A stretch of 64,000 nt of DNA from Gluconobacter potus (lineage in GTDB: Bacteria > Pseudomonadota > Alphaproteobacteria > Acetobacterales > Acetobacteraceae): positions 372,001-436,000 of the forward strand of contig NZ_JABCQF010000001.1 of the NCBI RefSeq assembly GCF_015244705.1, read 5' to 3'. The notes beneath the pieces are model-generated. The model saw only the letters and a program-made list of their open reading frames with translations. It had not been told where the DNA came from and did not search any database. Position 1 is the stretch's first letter; every line of letters starts with the position of its first letter. The position numbers and the translations under genes were made by a program. Below, in pieces: positions 1 through 8,741 of this stretch.

Positions 1-1
1 A

Positions 2-1528
2 GCTGGCAATATTGGCGGTGGGGGTTTCATGACCCTGCGCCTGAAGACCGGCCAGACTGTCTTCATCGATTTCCGCGAGCATGCGCCGGGTGCCGCAACG
101 GCGACGATGTATCAGGACGCTTCGGGCAAGGTTATTCCGGGCCTGTCCACCGAGGGCTGGAAAGCCGTTGCCATCCCCGGCACGGTGGCGGGTCTGGACG
201 CCATTCTTCAGAAATGGGGCCGTCTGTCCCGGGAAAAGGTCATGGCGCCTGCCATTGCGCTGGCCCGTGACGGCTTCATCCTGAATCAGGGCGATGCGGA
301 TCTCCTGCACACCTCCACGCGCTATTTCCAGAAGGACCCGTATGCCCGGGCGTTCTATCTGCGCCCCGATGGCACGCCGCTTCAGGCCGGTGACCGTCTG
401 GTGCAGAAGGATCTGGCCAACTCCCTCGAACTGGTCGCGAAGGAAGGCCCCAAAGCTTTCTATGAAGGTCCGATCGCGAAAGAAATCGTGCGTGCCAGCA
501 CGGAAGGCGGCGGTCTGCTTCAGCCTGCCGATTTCACGTCCTATCACATCCGCCATCTCGAACCGATCCGCTGCACCTATCGCGGCTATACGATCGATAC
601 CGCCCCGCCACCGAGCGGTGGCGGCGTTGCGCTGTGCGAGATCCTGAACATCCTGTCCGGCTACGACATGCATGCGCTTGGCCTCCACACGGCGCCGTCC
701 GTGCAGCGTGAAGTCGAGGCCATGCGTCATGCCTATTCGGACCGCCGGGACCTGGGCGATCCGGATTTCGTGCACAACCCTGTCGAGCACCTGATCGATC
801 CGGCCTATGCCTACCAGATCCGTCAGGGCATCCCGACCGATCATGCCCTGTCGTCCAGTACGCTGAGGGCAGGGGAGCCGCTTCCCGCTCCCGTGGCGCA
901 GGCGGCGCCTGACACGCAGGAAAAGCACGAGACGACGCAGTTCTCCGTTCTCGATCATGATGGCATGGCCGTTTCCGCGACCTATACCCTCAATGGATGG
1001 TTCGGTGCGGGTGTGATGGGCGGTCATACCGGCATCTGGATGAATGACGAAATGGACGATTTCTCGTCCAAGCCGGGTGCGCCCAACATGTTCGGCATTG
1101 TCGGTTCGGAAGCGAATGCGATTGCGCCGGGCAAGACGCCCCTGTCGTCGATGTCACCGTCCATCGTCTCGCGTGATGGTAAAACCGTCATGGTGATCGG
1201 TAGCCCGGGTGGCTCGCGGATTCCGACCATCACGCTCTCCGTCATTCTTGGTGTGATCGATTACGGGCTGGATATCCGGCAGGCCGTGGATCTGCCGCGA
1301 ATCCACGAGCAGTGGGAGCCTTCGGCCGTCGAGCTGGAGCCGGGTGCGTTGTCTGACGAGACCATGCAGACCCTCAAAGCCGAAGGTTATGCCCTGTCGC
1401 CGCATCGCCCCTGGGGTGTGGCCGAAGGCATTCTTGCGGACCGCCCGAGCCTGTCTGCCGCAAAGACCGGCCTGATCTATGGCGCGGCTGATCCGCGGCA
1501 CATGGGCGGGGCGGCTGTCGGAGAATAA
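2..1528 (+). CDS. ggt: Gamma-glutamyltranspeptidase, 5' end outside the window
   Basis: Periplasmic enzyme that cleaves or transfers the gamma-glutamyl group of glutathione. The reading frame is open from base 2, where it encodes AGNIGGGGFM, the conserved loop found well inside family members; the ATG at 29 is therefore internal and the true N-terminus with its signal peptide lies upstream. The autoprocessing site is HETTQFSV, and the first Thr (codon 932-934) aligns with the catalytic nucleophile that becomes the N-terminus of the small subunit. GWFGAGVMGGHTGIWMNDEM and the PLSSMSPS / GSPGGSRIP segments are the usual substrate-pocket blocks. It ends at TAA 1526-1528, just before the SRP RNA. 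The family call is secure; the physiological substrate is not shown. Confidence 0.95.
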   Translation, partial: AGNIGGGGFMTLRLKTGQTVFIDFREHAPGAATATMYQDASGKVIPGLSTEGWKAVAIPGTVAGLDAILQKWGRLSREKVMAPAIALARDGFILNQGDADLLHTSTRYFQKDPYARAFYLRPDGTPLQAGDRLVQKDLANSLELVAKEGPKAFYEGPIAKEIVRASTEGGGLLQPADFTSYHIRHLEPIRCTYRGYTIDTAPPPSGGGVALCEILNILSGYDMHALGLHTAPSVQREVEAMRHAYSDRRDLGDPDFVHNPVEHLIDPAYAYQIRQGIPTDHALSSSTLRAGEPLPAPVAQAAPDTQEKHETTQFSVLDHDGMAVSATYTLNGWFGAGVMGGHTGIWMNDEMDDFSSKPGAPNMFGIVGSEANAIAPGKTPLSSMSPSIVSRDGKTVMVIGSPGGSRIPTITLSVILGVIDYGLDIRQAVDLPRIHEQWEPSAVELEPGALSDETMQTLKAEGYALSPHRPWGVAEGILADRPSLSAAKTGLIYGAADPRHMGGAAVGE

Positions 1529-1599
1529 GACGGGACAATGAGGGCGCACTCTGATGATTGGGGGTTGTCAGACACCCCTCTCTCCGTGTTAGGAGAGCG

Positions 1600-1699
1600 C
1601 CGGGAGGTCGGCTTTGGACGGATACCTTGCCAACCCGGTCAGGTCCGGAAGGAAGCAGCCGCAGTGAGTTTTATCCGGGTTGAATGTCCGGCCTCCTAC
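1600..1699 (+). ncRNA. ffs: Signal recognition particle RNA (4.5S, bacterial small type)
   Basis: The conserved SRP apical loop region, GGTCAGG-TCCGGAAGGAAGCAGC, lies at 1637-1659. Flanking arms 1603-1611 (GGAGGTCGG) and 1688-1696 (CCGGCCTCC) pair with one G-U, giving the long hairpin of about 97 nt expected for the bacterial small SRP RNA. It binds Ffh and targets nascent membrane proteins. The location directly upstream of dnaX is common in Alphaproteobacteria. Exact ends are estimated from the helix limits. Confidence 0.93.
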
Positions 1700-1794
1700 C
1701 TCACACAGATCACCGGACGCTCCGGTTTGTTAAACGCAGCGTCCCGACCGTTCCTCCACGGTCCCATCCTCAGTGCTGAGGGTCAGACAATTCC

Positions 1795-3753
1795 ATGACT
1801 GATGAAAACGACGATCTCCCCCTGCCGCCCGAAAATGGCGGCGGCTTCTTTGGAGACGCGCCAGAGCCGGAAATGTCTGCGCCTCCGGCTGCCGAGGCCA
1901 CGCCCTATCGCGTTCTGGCCCGCAAATACCGCCCGCAGACTTTCGATGACCTGATCGGTCAGGATTCCCTCGTCCGCATCCTGCGTCGCGCTTTCGAGCT
2001 CAAGCGGGTGGCGCATGCTTTCATGCTGACCGGCGTGCGGGGCGTAGGCAAAACGACGACCGCCCGCATCATCGCCCGCGCCCTGAACTGCGTTGGCCCG
2101 GACGGCAAGGGCGGCCCGACGGCCGATCCCTGCGGCGTCTGCCCCAATTGCACGGCCATTCTCGCGGACCGTCATCCCGACGTTCTGGAAATGGATGCTG
2201 CCTCCCGTACGGGCGTGGATGATGTGCGCGAAATCATCGAGGCCACGCGCTTTCGACCGATGCAAGCGCGGATGAAGGTCTTCATCATCGATGAAGTCCA
2301 CATGCTCTCTCGCAACGCTTTCAACGCGCTGCTCAAGACGCTTGAAGAACCGCCGCCGCAGGTCACGTTCATTTTCGCCACGACCGAGCTGCGCAAGGTC
2401 CCGGTGACGGTGCTGTCGCGTTGCCAGCGTTTCGACCTGCGCCGCGTTCCGCAGTCCCTTCTTGCCGGGCATTTCCACAATATCGCCGTCAGGGAAGGGG
2501 CAACCCTTTCCGAAGACGCGCTTGCCCTGATTGCCCGCGCGGCAGACGGTTCCGTGCGTGACGGGCTTTCGCTGCTCGATCAGGCCATTGCCCAGGGGGC
2601 CAGCGATGCCGATGCCGTGGCCGACATGCTCGGCCTGGCGGATCGCGGACTGGTCTTCGATCTTCTGGATGCCCTGATGGCAGGCAAGCCCGCCGACGCG
2701 CTGGACCTGACCGATCAGGCCTATGCCCGCGGTGCCGATCTCGGCGTTCTGCTGGCGGATCTGCTGGATCTGCTGCACCTGATTTCGCGCCTCAAGGCCA
2801 TTCCGTCGTTGCGGGAAGGCCGGGATCTGCCGGAAGCCGAGCGCACACGAGGCGCGGCTCTGGCCGACCGGCTGTCCAATGCCGTGCTCGGTCGTGCCTG
2901 GCAGATCCTGCTCAAGGGCGTGCAGGAAGTCGAAACCGCTCCGGATCGCCGTCAGGCCGCCGAGATGGTGCTGATCCGTCTGTGCCATGCCAGCCTGCTG
3001 CCCACGCCGGATCGCCTGATCCGCCAGTTGACCGAAGGGGGGCAGGATCTGTCCCTCCCGGCTGGTCCATCCGGCACGACGGGTGGTACGTCTTCCGCAG
3101 CGCCATCCGGGCCGGTCAGCGGCATCGCGTCCAGCAGTGTCAGTGAAACCTCTGGCGGCCCCGCGCCCCGGGCCCATGTCCGGCTGGTCGCCAATGGTGG
3201 CGAGATCATCGAGCCCGGCATCGGTTACGCCGAACCTGTTCCGGAGCCAGAGCCCGAACCCGAGCTTCCGCCCCCGCCGCGCACATGGCGCGAAATGGTG
3301 GCGATGGTGGCACGTGAGCGCGAACCCGTGCTGCACGGTATGCTCCGCAATGCCGTCCATCTCGTGCGCTTTTCGCCGCCGGACGTGCAGATCCGCGCCG
3401 AAGAGCCGCAGGCCCGCATCGAACGCCAGCTTCAGAAACTGCTGGATCGCGTCTATCCCGGCCAGTGGCGCGTCAGTGCTTCCACCGCTCCGGGTGAGCC
3501 GACGCTGGATGAGCAGGGTGCTGAAGTCGTGGCCCTCAATCAGGCTTCGGTGGAGCAGCATCCGCTGGTGCAGGCCATCCTGAAGACTTTCCCGGGCGCG
3601 AAGATCGGGGAAGTGCAGGATCATTCCCTTGATGAATACGGTCTGCCGCCGGAAATCACCGTGCCGTTGACCGATGACGAACCGCCCGATCTGGAATTCG
3701 CGCCCCTGGATGCCGATTTCCTTGATGAAGACGATCTGAACCTGAACCGATAG
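1795..3753 (+). CDS. dnaX: DNA polymerase III subunit gamma/tau
   Basis: Clamp-loader ATPase of the replicative polymerase, 652 residues. After a 35-residue acidic N-terminal extension the AAA+ core begins at [13 protein letters not shown]. Walker A is GVRGVGKTT (about 80-88), zinc-binding cysteines are in CGVCPNC (113-119), Walker B/DExx is IIDEVHMLS (165-171), and the sensor SRC is at about 208-210. The C-terminal third has a Pro/Glu-rich linker (about 480-495) and then a tau-like domain ending in very acidic residues. I saw no A-rich slippery heptamer of the kind used for gamma frameshifting. It is followed by ybaB after 10 nt and then recR, a classic arrangement. Confidence 0.97.
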   Translation: MTDENDDLPLPPENGGGFFGDAPEPEMSAPPAAEATPYRVLARKYRPQTFDDLIGQDSLVRILRRAFELKRVAHAFMLTGVRGVGKTTTARIIARALNCVGPDGKGGPTADPCGVCPNCTAILADRHPDVLEMDAASRTGVDDVREIIEATRFRPMQARMKVFIIDEVHMLSRNAFNALLKTLEEPPPQVTFIFATTELRKVPVTVLSRCQRFDLRRVPQSLLAGHFHNIAVREGATLSEDALALIARAADGSVRDGLSLLDQAIAQGASDADAVADMLGLADRGLVFDLLDALMAGKPADALDLTDQAYARGADLGVLLADLLDLLHLISRLKAIPSLREGRDLPEAERTRGAALADRLSNAVLGRAWQILLKGVQEVETAPDRRQAAEMVLIRLCHASLLPTPDRLIRQLTEGGQDLSLPAGPSGTTGGTSSAAPSGPVSGIASSSVSETSGGPAPRAHVRLVANGGEIIEPGIGYAEPVPEPEPEPELPPPPRTWREMVAMVAREREPVLHGMLRNAVHLVRFSPPDVQIRAEEPQARIERQLQKLLDRVYPGQWRVSASTAPGEPTLDEQGAEVVALNQASVEQHPLVQAILKTFPGAKIGEVQDHSLDEYGLPPEITVPLTDDEPPDLEFAPLDADFLDEDDLNLNR

Positions 3754-3763
3754 GACGATACTG

Positions 3764-4087
3764 ATGAAGAACCTTGCCGGACTGATGAAGCAGGCCAGCC
3801 AGATGCAGGCCAAGATGGAAGCCGCCCAGAGCAATCTGGCGTCCCTCATTGTTGAAGGCTCAGCCGGTGCCGGTCTGGTGACGGTCAAGCTGACGGGGAA
3901 GGGCGAGATGCGCGATCTGAAGATCGACCCGCAGCTTGCCGATCCGACCGATATTGAAACGCTGCAGGACCTGATTGTTGCCGCCTATACGGACGCCAAG
4001 ACCAAGGCTGAAGCTGCAAGCGCCGAAGCCATGCGCGATGTGACGGGTGGTCTCGATCTCCCGGCCGGTCTGAAGCTGCCGTTCTGA
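3764..4087 (+). CDS. YbaB/EbfC family nucleoid-associated protein
   Basis: Small DNA-binding protein of 107 residues. It has the family start [22 protein letters not shown], here divided by a hinge, the glycine-rich stretch [17 protein letters not shown], and the C-terminal amphipathic segment ending [10 protein letters not shown]. Members form tweezer-like dimers that bridge DNA and are nearly always encoded between dnaX and recR, as here: 10 nt after dnaX and 25 nt before recR. Length and context match the family; its DNA-binding preference cannot be read from sequence. Confidence 0.93.
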   Translation: MKNLAGLMKQASQMQAKMEAAQSNLASLIVEGSAGAGLVTVKLTGKGEMRDLKIDPQLADPTDIETLQDLIVAAYTDAKTKAEAASAEAMRDVTGGLDLPAGLKLPF

Positions 4088-4112
4088 TCCGGCTGACAGG
4101 GACTGCACGCCC

Positions 4113-4709
4113 ATGATGGGCCATGGCGATATCGACCAGTTGATCACCATGCTCGCGCGCCTGCCGGGGCTCGGGCCACGCTCCGCCCGTCGGGCCGCGC
4201 TGGCCCTTCTGCGTCAGCCGGAAAGCCGGATGCTGCCACTCGCCCATCTGATGGAGCGCGCCGCCACGAGCGTGAAGACCTGCAGCCTGTGCGGTAATCT
4301 CGATACGGTCGATCCGTGCCATATCTGCACGGATGCAGGGCGTGACCGGGGCCTGATCTGCGTGGTCGAAACCGTGGGCGATCTCTGGGCGCTGGAACGC
4401 GCGGGCGTCCATCGGGGGGGCTATCAGGTTCTGGGCGGCACCCTGTCCGCGCTGGCCGGGCTTGGCCCCGATGACCTGAATGTCCGCCCGCTGTTCGAGC
4501 GGATCGAGGAAGGTGGGGTGCGGGAAGTCATTCTTGCTCTCAGCGCCACTGTCGAAGGGGCGACGACCGCGCACTGGCTGCAGGAACGTCTGCTGCCTAC
4601 AGGCGTGGCTGTGACGCGCGTGGGGCATGGCGTCCCCATGGGCGGCGCGCTGGATGTGCTGGATGACGGCACGCTGGCCGCGGCTCTCACGGCCCGTCGG
4701 TCTCTCTGA
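4113..4709 (+). CDS. recR: Recombination mediator RecR
   Basis: RecFOR-pathway protein of 198 residues that helps load RecA on gapped DNA. The N-terminal helix-hairpin-helix is LARLPGLGPRSARRAAL. The zinc finger is CSLCGNLDTVDPCHIC (about 51-66). The Toprim domain carries CVVETVGDLWALE and the C-terminal segment ALSATVEGATTAHWL. Length is typical. It is third in the dnaX-ybaB-recR group and its stop is 2 nt from the start of the next gene, so the SDR gene is probably co-transcribed. Confidence 0.96.
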   Translation: MMGHGDIDQLITMLARLPGLGPRSARRAALALLRQPESRMLPLAHLMERAATSVKTCSLCGNLDTVDPCHICTDAGRDRGLICVVETVGDLWALERAGVHRGGYQVLGGTLSALAGLGPDDLNVRPLFERIEEGGVREVILALSATVEGATTAHWLQERLLPTGVAVTRVGHGVPMGGALDVLDDGTLAAALTARRSL

Positions 4710-4711
4710 CC

Positions 4712-5470
4712 ATGGTTGCGCCTTTCCGGATTTCGCCGCGCGTCCCCCGTGTCGCACTCGTCACGGGAAGCGCGCGCCGTATTGGTGCGGCTCTCGTGGA
4801 GATGCTGGCGGAGCAGGGATTCGCGGTCGCCATTCACTGCCGTGACAGCACGAATGATGCTGAAGCCCTGCTGGAGCGGATCGGAGGCAAAGGCTGCGTC
4901 CTGCAAGCCGATCTGCAATGCGAAGAGGATGTGGAAGCGCTTCTGCCCCGCGCCAGTGCCGCGCTTGGCCCGGTTGGAATCCTCATCAACAACGCCTCCG
5001 CCTTTATCCGCGACGAAATGGGCAGTGTGACCCGCGAAAGCTGGGACCTCCATCTGGAAACCAATCTCCGTGCACCATTCGTGCTCTCGCAGGCGATGGC
5101 ACAGGCGCTTCCCGAAGGTGCCGAGGGTCTGATCCTGAACATGCTGGACCAGCGTGTCTGGAACCTGACCCCGCATTTCGTCAGCTATACCCTGTCGCGC
5201 ACGGGATTATGGACCCTGACGCAGACCATGGCTCTCGCACTCGCGCCCCGGGTGCGGGTGAATGCGATCGGTCCCGGTCCGGTCCTGCCGGCCGTGCGTC
5301 AGAGCCAGGAGCATTTTGACAACATGTGTGCGCGAACTCCGCTGCAACACGGCTCCTCGCCCGAGGAAATCGCTCAGGCCGCGCTCGCGCTGTTCGCGCT
5401 CCCGTCCGTAACAGGCCAGATGCTGGCGCTCGACGGCGGGCAGCATCTGAACTGGTCGCCCGCGTCCTGA
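4712..5470 (+). CDS. Short-chain dehydrogenase/reductase, pteridine reductase (PTR1/FolM)-like
   Basis: NADPH-type SDR of 252 residues. The cofactor motif TGSARRIG (18-25) fits the TGxxxRxG pattern of pteridine and dihydromonapterin reductases, followed by NNASAF (93-98). The active-site region reads LNMLDQ (D146) then Y159-T-L-S-R163: Asp replaces the usual Ser, as in PTR1, but the almost invariant catalytic Lys of YxxxK is Arg (codon 5198-5200). A reduced-pterin or folate reductase role is inferred. The start codon is only 2 nt after recR. It converges with the lipoprotein gene, both stops lying in a small hairpin at 5466-5479. Confidence 0.8.
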   Translation: MVAPFRISPRVPRVALVTGSARRIGAALVEMLAEQGFAVAIHCRDSTNDAEALLERIGGKGCVLQADLQCEEDVEALLPRASAALGPVGILINNASAFIRDEMGSVTRESWDLHLETNLRAPFVLSQAMAQALPEGAEGLILNMLDQRVWNLTPHFVSYTLSRTGLWTLTQTMALALAPRVRVNAIGPGPVLPAVRQSQEHFDNMCARTPLQHGSSPEEIAQAALALFALPSVTGQMLALDGGQHLNWSPAS

Positions 5471-5474
5471 AGTC

Positions 5475-6041
5475 TCAGGGGCGGATCGCGGCCGGAAGGT
5501 AATCTTCCACGACGAGTGAAATCGGCGCGTCATCGACCCCACGCCGCAGCAGCGCCCGGTTTTCCAGAACGATTCCCGATGCCTGGCCCGGAAAACGTGT
5601 TTCGAGTCTCTGACGCCTGAAAGCCGTCTGCTGCACAACGCGTCCGAACGGCGTGTCCGTCTGTTCCAGCAGGGTATTCATGGCGGGGGAGAGGCGCTCT
5701 GGCACATACCAGTTCCAGGCGTCTGATAGCACGGTCTCGCCGCACAGCAGCCGGACATGCCGTGTCATGACCTGATGCGTCTCGCTGACCTGCAGCAGGG
5801 TCAGGATTTCTTCCGTCACCGGCCGGTCCACGCTCAGGCGCAGTACCCGGATCGGGTTGGCGCAGCGGGCCTGAAGCACCGCCGTGGCACTGGACTGGCT
5901 GTCAAGCCGGGCCCTGAATGCGCGAACGGCTGCGCTGTCCGGGGCAAATACACCTTCCGGATCAGAACAGCCGCTCATCAGCGCCGCCAGAAAAACAGCG
6001 CAGAGGACTCTGGAGACAACCTTAGTTGTCGTCGCGGTCAT
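5475..6041 (-). CDS. Predicted lipoprotein, chorismate lyase-like (DUF98-type) domain
   Basis: Predicted exported protein. The chosen ATG at 6041 gives a short basic N-terminus, a hydrophobic run RVLCAVFLAAL and a lipobox-like LMSGC; an in-frame ATG at 6086 is possible but would put the Cys 40 residues in. The body resembles the chorismate pyruvate-lyase/UTRA-like fold: RHVRLLCGETVLSDAWNWYV, then TPFGRVVQ and a late ISLVVEDYL. A lyase fold on a lipoprotein would be unusual, so the function is left open. It overlaps the 3' end of the zinc-ribbon gene by 20 nt (ATG 6041 against stop 6022-6024), implying coupled translation. Confidence 0.6.
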   Translation of the reverse strand: MTATTTKVVSRVLCAVFLAALMSGCSDPEGVFAPDSAAVRAFRARLDSQSSATAVLQARCANPIRVLRLSVDRPVTEEILTLLQVSETHQVMTRHVRLLCGETVLSDAWNWYVPERLSPAMNTLLEQTDTPFGRVVQQTAFRRQRLETRFPGQASGIVLENRALLRRGVDDAPISLVVEDYLPAAIRP

Positions 6042-6348
6042 CCTTGTCGTTCGGGACTTCGATGTCATTGCTGAGATCATCGTCATCGTCCAGATCGTCG
6101 TCCGGGGCGATCACATCATCATCGTCCTCGTCTTCGGCGACTTCCAGATCCACATCATCCTCATGCTCGTTGGCCTGGGGCTTGGGATCCTTCTCTTCCG
6201 GCAGCGGAACCTCGCTGCGCTTGAGACGGGAATCGTCCGGCTGCGTCGTGCCGCATTTCGGGCACACCGCAGGGACGCGGTTGAGGTCATAGAAGCGGGC
6301 GCTGCATTCAACGCATGTCCGTTTCAGACCGAGTTCGGGTTTTGCCAT
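6022..6348 (-). CDS. TIGR02300-family zinc-ribbon protein with acidic tail
   Basis: Small alphaproteobacterial protein of 108 residues and unknown function. The start MAKPELGLKRTC matches the family; longer upstream starts are not needed. Two CxxC knuckles, CVEC and CPKC, around FYDLNRVPAV form a rubredoxin-like zinc ribbon. The second half is almost entirely Asp/Glu (runs DEDDDD and DDDLDDDDDL) and is probably disordered. It is the first gene of a two-gene reverse-strand unit with the predicted lipoprotein and is divergent from aroA. Confidence 0.82.
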   Translation of the reverse strand: MAKPELGLKRTCVECSARFYDLNRVPAVCPKCGTTQPDDSRLKRSEVPLPEEKDPKPQANEHEDDVDLEVAEDEDDDDVIAPDDDLDDDDDLSNDIEVPNDKDDRDDN

Positions 6349-6520
6349 TGTGCGGAGCCTGCTAATGCCTCGAATAAGGAACGCGGCCATGCCATCTTGC
6401 GCGCGCCCTGTCAAATCCCGAAGCATGATTCCTGACAGTTTTCAGGCGCATGACTGTGCCACCCCGGCATGATTCACGAGGTGATTGACAGGCGAGGGGA
6501 GCCCCAGCAAGAACATTGCC

Positions 6521-7849
6521 ATGCAAGTCTCGCGCCCCCTGACCGTCTCCGCGTCCCCCAAGGGACTTTCCGGCCGCACCCGTGTCCCGGGTGACAAATC
6601 CATCAGCCACCGCTCGCTGATGTTCGCCGCTCTCGCCTCAGGCCGGACCTATGTGACCGGCCTGCTCGAAGGCGAGGATGTGCTGCGGACCGCGGACGCC
6701 ATGCGTGCGCTGGGCGCAACCATTACGCGTGAAGGCGCGGACTGGGTGATCGAGGGGCGCGGCGTGGGTGCCCTGACCGAGCCGGCGGATGTGCTGGACA
6801 TGGGCAATTCCGGCACGGCCGCGCGTCTGCTCTCCGGAATCCTGTCTTCCCACGCCTTTAACAGCATCATGACGGGCGATGCGTCCCTGCGCTCGCGTCC
6901 CATGCGCCGCGTGACAGTCCCGCTGGCGGCCAACGGCTCCGAGTTCCTGACCCGCGAGGGCGGTCGACTGCCGATGGCGATCCGCGGTACGGGGGAGGCG
7001 AAGTCGATCGAATACCGCCTTCCCGTCGCATCCGCCCAGGTCAAGTCCGCCATCCTGCTGGCCGGTCTGAACGCCCACGGCACCACGGTTGTGGAAGAGC
7101 CCGTCGCGACCCGCGACCACACCGAGAACATGCTCCGCCATTTCGGAGTTGAGGTCGATGTCTCCCGCTTCGGTGCCGGCGGACGCCGAATCGCCCTGAA
7201 GGGGCCGGTGCGCATGACCGCCCGTGACGTGACCGTCCCCGGCGATCCGTCCTCCGCGGCTTTTCCGATCGTCGCGGCCCTGCTGGTTCCGGGTTCGGAT
7301 ATCTGGATCGAAGGCGTGGGGCTTAACCCGCTGCGTACGGGCCTGTTCACGACCCTGATCGAAATGGGCGCCAGCCTCTCCATCGAAAACGAACGCGTCG
7401 AAGGCGGTGAGCCGGTCGGTGATCTGCATGTGCGTTACAGCAAGCTTAGGGGCGTGGATGTTCCGCCTGAGCGCGCGCCGTCCATGATCGACGAATACCC
7501 GGTTCTCGCCGTGGCCTGCGCCTTTGCCGAGGGCGCGTCCCGTCTGCGCGGTCTGGAAGAGCTGCGCGTGAAGGAAAGCGACCGTCTGGCGTCCACGGTT
7601 GCGCTGCTGAACGTGAACGGCGCTGAAACCGAAGTGATCGGCGACGATCTCATCGTGAAGGGCTATCACGGCCCGCTCGGCGGCGGCACGGTCCAGACCC
7701 ACATGGATCATCGTCTCGCCATGAGCGCCGTCGTGCTTGGCCTTGCCGCCCAGAAGCCCGTGAACGTGGACGACACCGCCTTTATTGAAACCAGCTTCCC
7801 CGGTTTCGTGGACCTGATGAACGCTCTCGGCGCAGGGCTGACGCCGTGA
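6521..7849 (+). CDS. aroA: 3-phosphoshikimate 1-carboxyvinyltransferase (EPSP synthase), class II-like
   Basis: Sixth step of the shikimate pathway. The backbone follows the class II (CP4-like) enzymes: PGDKSISHRS, SAQVKSAILLAGLN, RDHTENML, DEYPVLAVACAFAEG and RVKESDRL are all present. The pocket loop is GNSGTAARL with Gly (codon 6812-6814) where the CP4 enzyme has Ala. The start is uncertain: ATG 6521 has no good ribosome-binding site, whereas an in-frame TTG at 6485 follows GAGGTGA but with very short spacing. The stop overlaps the cmk start by 4 nt, and aroA-cmk-rpsA is a widely conserved order. Confidence 0.95.
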   Translation: MQVSRPLTVSASPKGLSGRTRVPGDKSISHRSLMFAALASGRTYVTGLLEGEDVLRTADAMRALGATITREGADWVIEGRGVGALTEPADVLDMGNSGTAARLLSGILSSHAFNSIMTGDASLRSRPMRRVTVPLAANGSEFLTREGGRLPMAIRGTGEAKSIEYRLPVASAQVKSAILLAGLNAHGTTVVEEPVATRDHTENMLRHFGVEVDVSRFGAGGRRIALKGPVRMTARDVTVPGDPSSAAFPIVAALLVPGSDIWIEGVGLNPLRTGLFTTLIEMGASLSIENERVEGGEPVGDLHVRYSKLRGVDVPPERAPSMIDEYPVLAVACAFAEGASRLRGLEELRVKESDRLASTVALLNVNGAETEVIGDDLIVKGYHGPLGGGTVQTHMDHRLAMSAVVLGLAAQKPVNVDDTAFIETSFPGFVDLMNALGAGLTP

Positions 7850-8487
7850 CATCGCGCCCGCTTGTCATTGCCGTTGACGGTCCCGCTGCGGCCGGGAAGG
7901 GCACGCTCGCCAAGGCGCTCGCTGTGAAGCTGGGGCTGCCCTATCTCGATACCGGTCTGCTCTATCGCGCCGTCGCCCGCCGGATGGTGAATGCCGGGCT
8001 GGACCCGGCTGGCGATGCGTCGGCGGAGGCACAGGCCCTGCAACAGGCCGATCTGGCGCGCACGGATCTACGCGTTCCCGAGATCGACCGGGGCGCTTCC
8101 CTCGTGGCGGCCCAGCCCGCCGTCCGCGCGGCCCTGCTCGAACGCCAGCGTGTCTTTGCGTCCGAAACGGGCGCGGTCGTGGATGGCCGTGACATCGGCA
8201 CCGTTGTCTTTCCGGATGCGGATGTGAAGTTCTTCATCACGGCCTCCCCACGCACCCGTGCGCTGCGCCGGCATCATCAGGTCCATGGCGGGACTCCGCT
8301 GGGCGAGGCCGCCCTGGAGGCTGCCGTGGCCGAGATCGTGGCGCGGGACGAGCGCGACTCATCGCGTGAAACCGCTCCGCTGGTGCAGGCTCCCGACGCC
8401 ATCCTGATCGAGACCGACACGCTCTCTGCCGCCGAGGTCCTTGATAAGGCCTGCGAAACCGTTGCCCTGCGTTGCGCGCGAAACTGA
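7846..8487 (+). CDS. cmk: (d)CMP kinase
   Basis: Cytidylate kinase of 213 residues that phosphorylates CMP and dCMP. The P-loop is VDGPAAAGKGTLA at the N-terminus, followed by YLDTGLLYRAVA (substrate-binding), VDGRDIGTVVFPDADVKFF and the lid region RDERDSSRETAPL. It starts with GTG at 7846 inside the aroA stop (GTGA overlap), so it is translationally coupled. Family and position before rpsA are standard. Confidence 0.96.
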   Translation: MTSRPLVIAVDGPAAAGKGTLAKALAVKLGLPYLDTGLLYRAVARRMVNAGLDPAGDASAEAQALQQADLARTDLRVPEIDRGASLVAAQPAVRAALLERQRVFASETGAVVDGRDIGTVVFPDADVKFFITASPRTRALRRHHQVHGGTPLGEAALEAAVAEIVARDERDSSRETAPLVQAPDAILIETDTLSAAEVLDKACETVALRCARN

Positions 8488-8499
8488 CCTGACGACGCA

Positions 8500-8523
8500 G
8501 CGCCCGAAAAAGCGCCTTTTTTT
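8500..8523 (+). terminator. Weak candidate terminator after cmk
   Basis: A short GCGC/GCGC stem (8500-8503 with 8512-8515) is followed by C and seven T. The stem is only 4 bp, so termination may be partial and aroA-cmk transcripts may continue into rpsA. Confidence 0.35.
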
Positions 8524-8524
8524 A

Positions 8525-8553
8525 TTGACACCGCGCCCCCGCAGGGTGTTGGT
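8525..8553 (+). promoter_or_regulatory. Candidate rpsA promoter (-35 only is convincing)
   Basis: TTGACA lies at 8525-8530, just after the weak terminator. The expected -10 position (about 8548-8553) reads GTTGGT and is poor. The 254-nt space before rpsA makes a separate promoter plausible, but the -10 box is not clear. Confidence 0.3.
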
Positions 8554-8741
8554 GCACCGTATCACCCGGCCGCAAGGGCAGGGAGATGGTCTGTTCTGCG
8601 TCTGGCAGGCAGGTCAAACAACCAACAACCCGATCTGACCGTTCAGCGGCAGCGGGGAGACGTCCGGTCCGTCATGGATCTGGCGCAGACGTGGATATCC
8701 GCTCCGCCAAGGGAACGGGCATCCGGGAATATAGTATCTAC

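Noticed and set aside
1795-3753. Programmed frameshift in dnaX producing gamma
   Set aside because: No slippery A/T heptamer with a following stop was seen in the expected zone.
1783-3888. Long 701-codon open frame on the minus strand across dnaX
   Set aside because: It is antisense to a clear dnaX, has no domain signal, and its composition is that of a shadow frame in GC-rich DNA.
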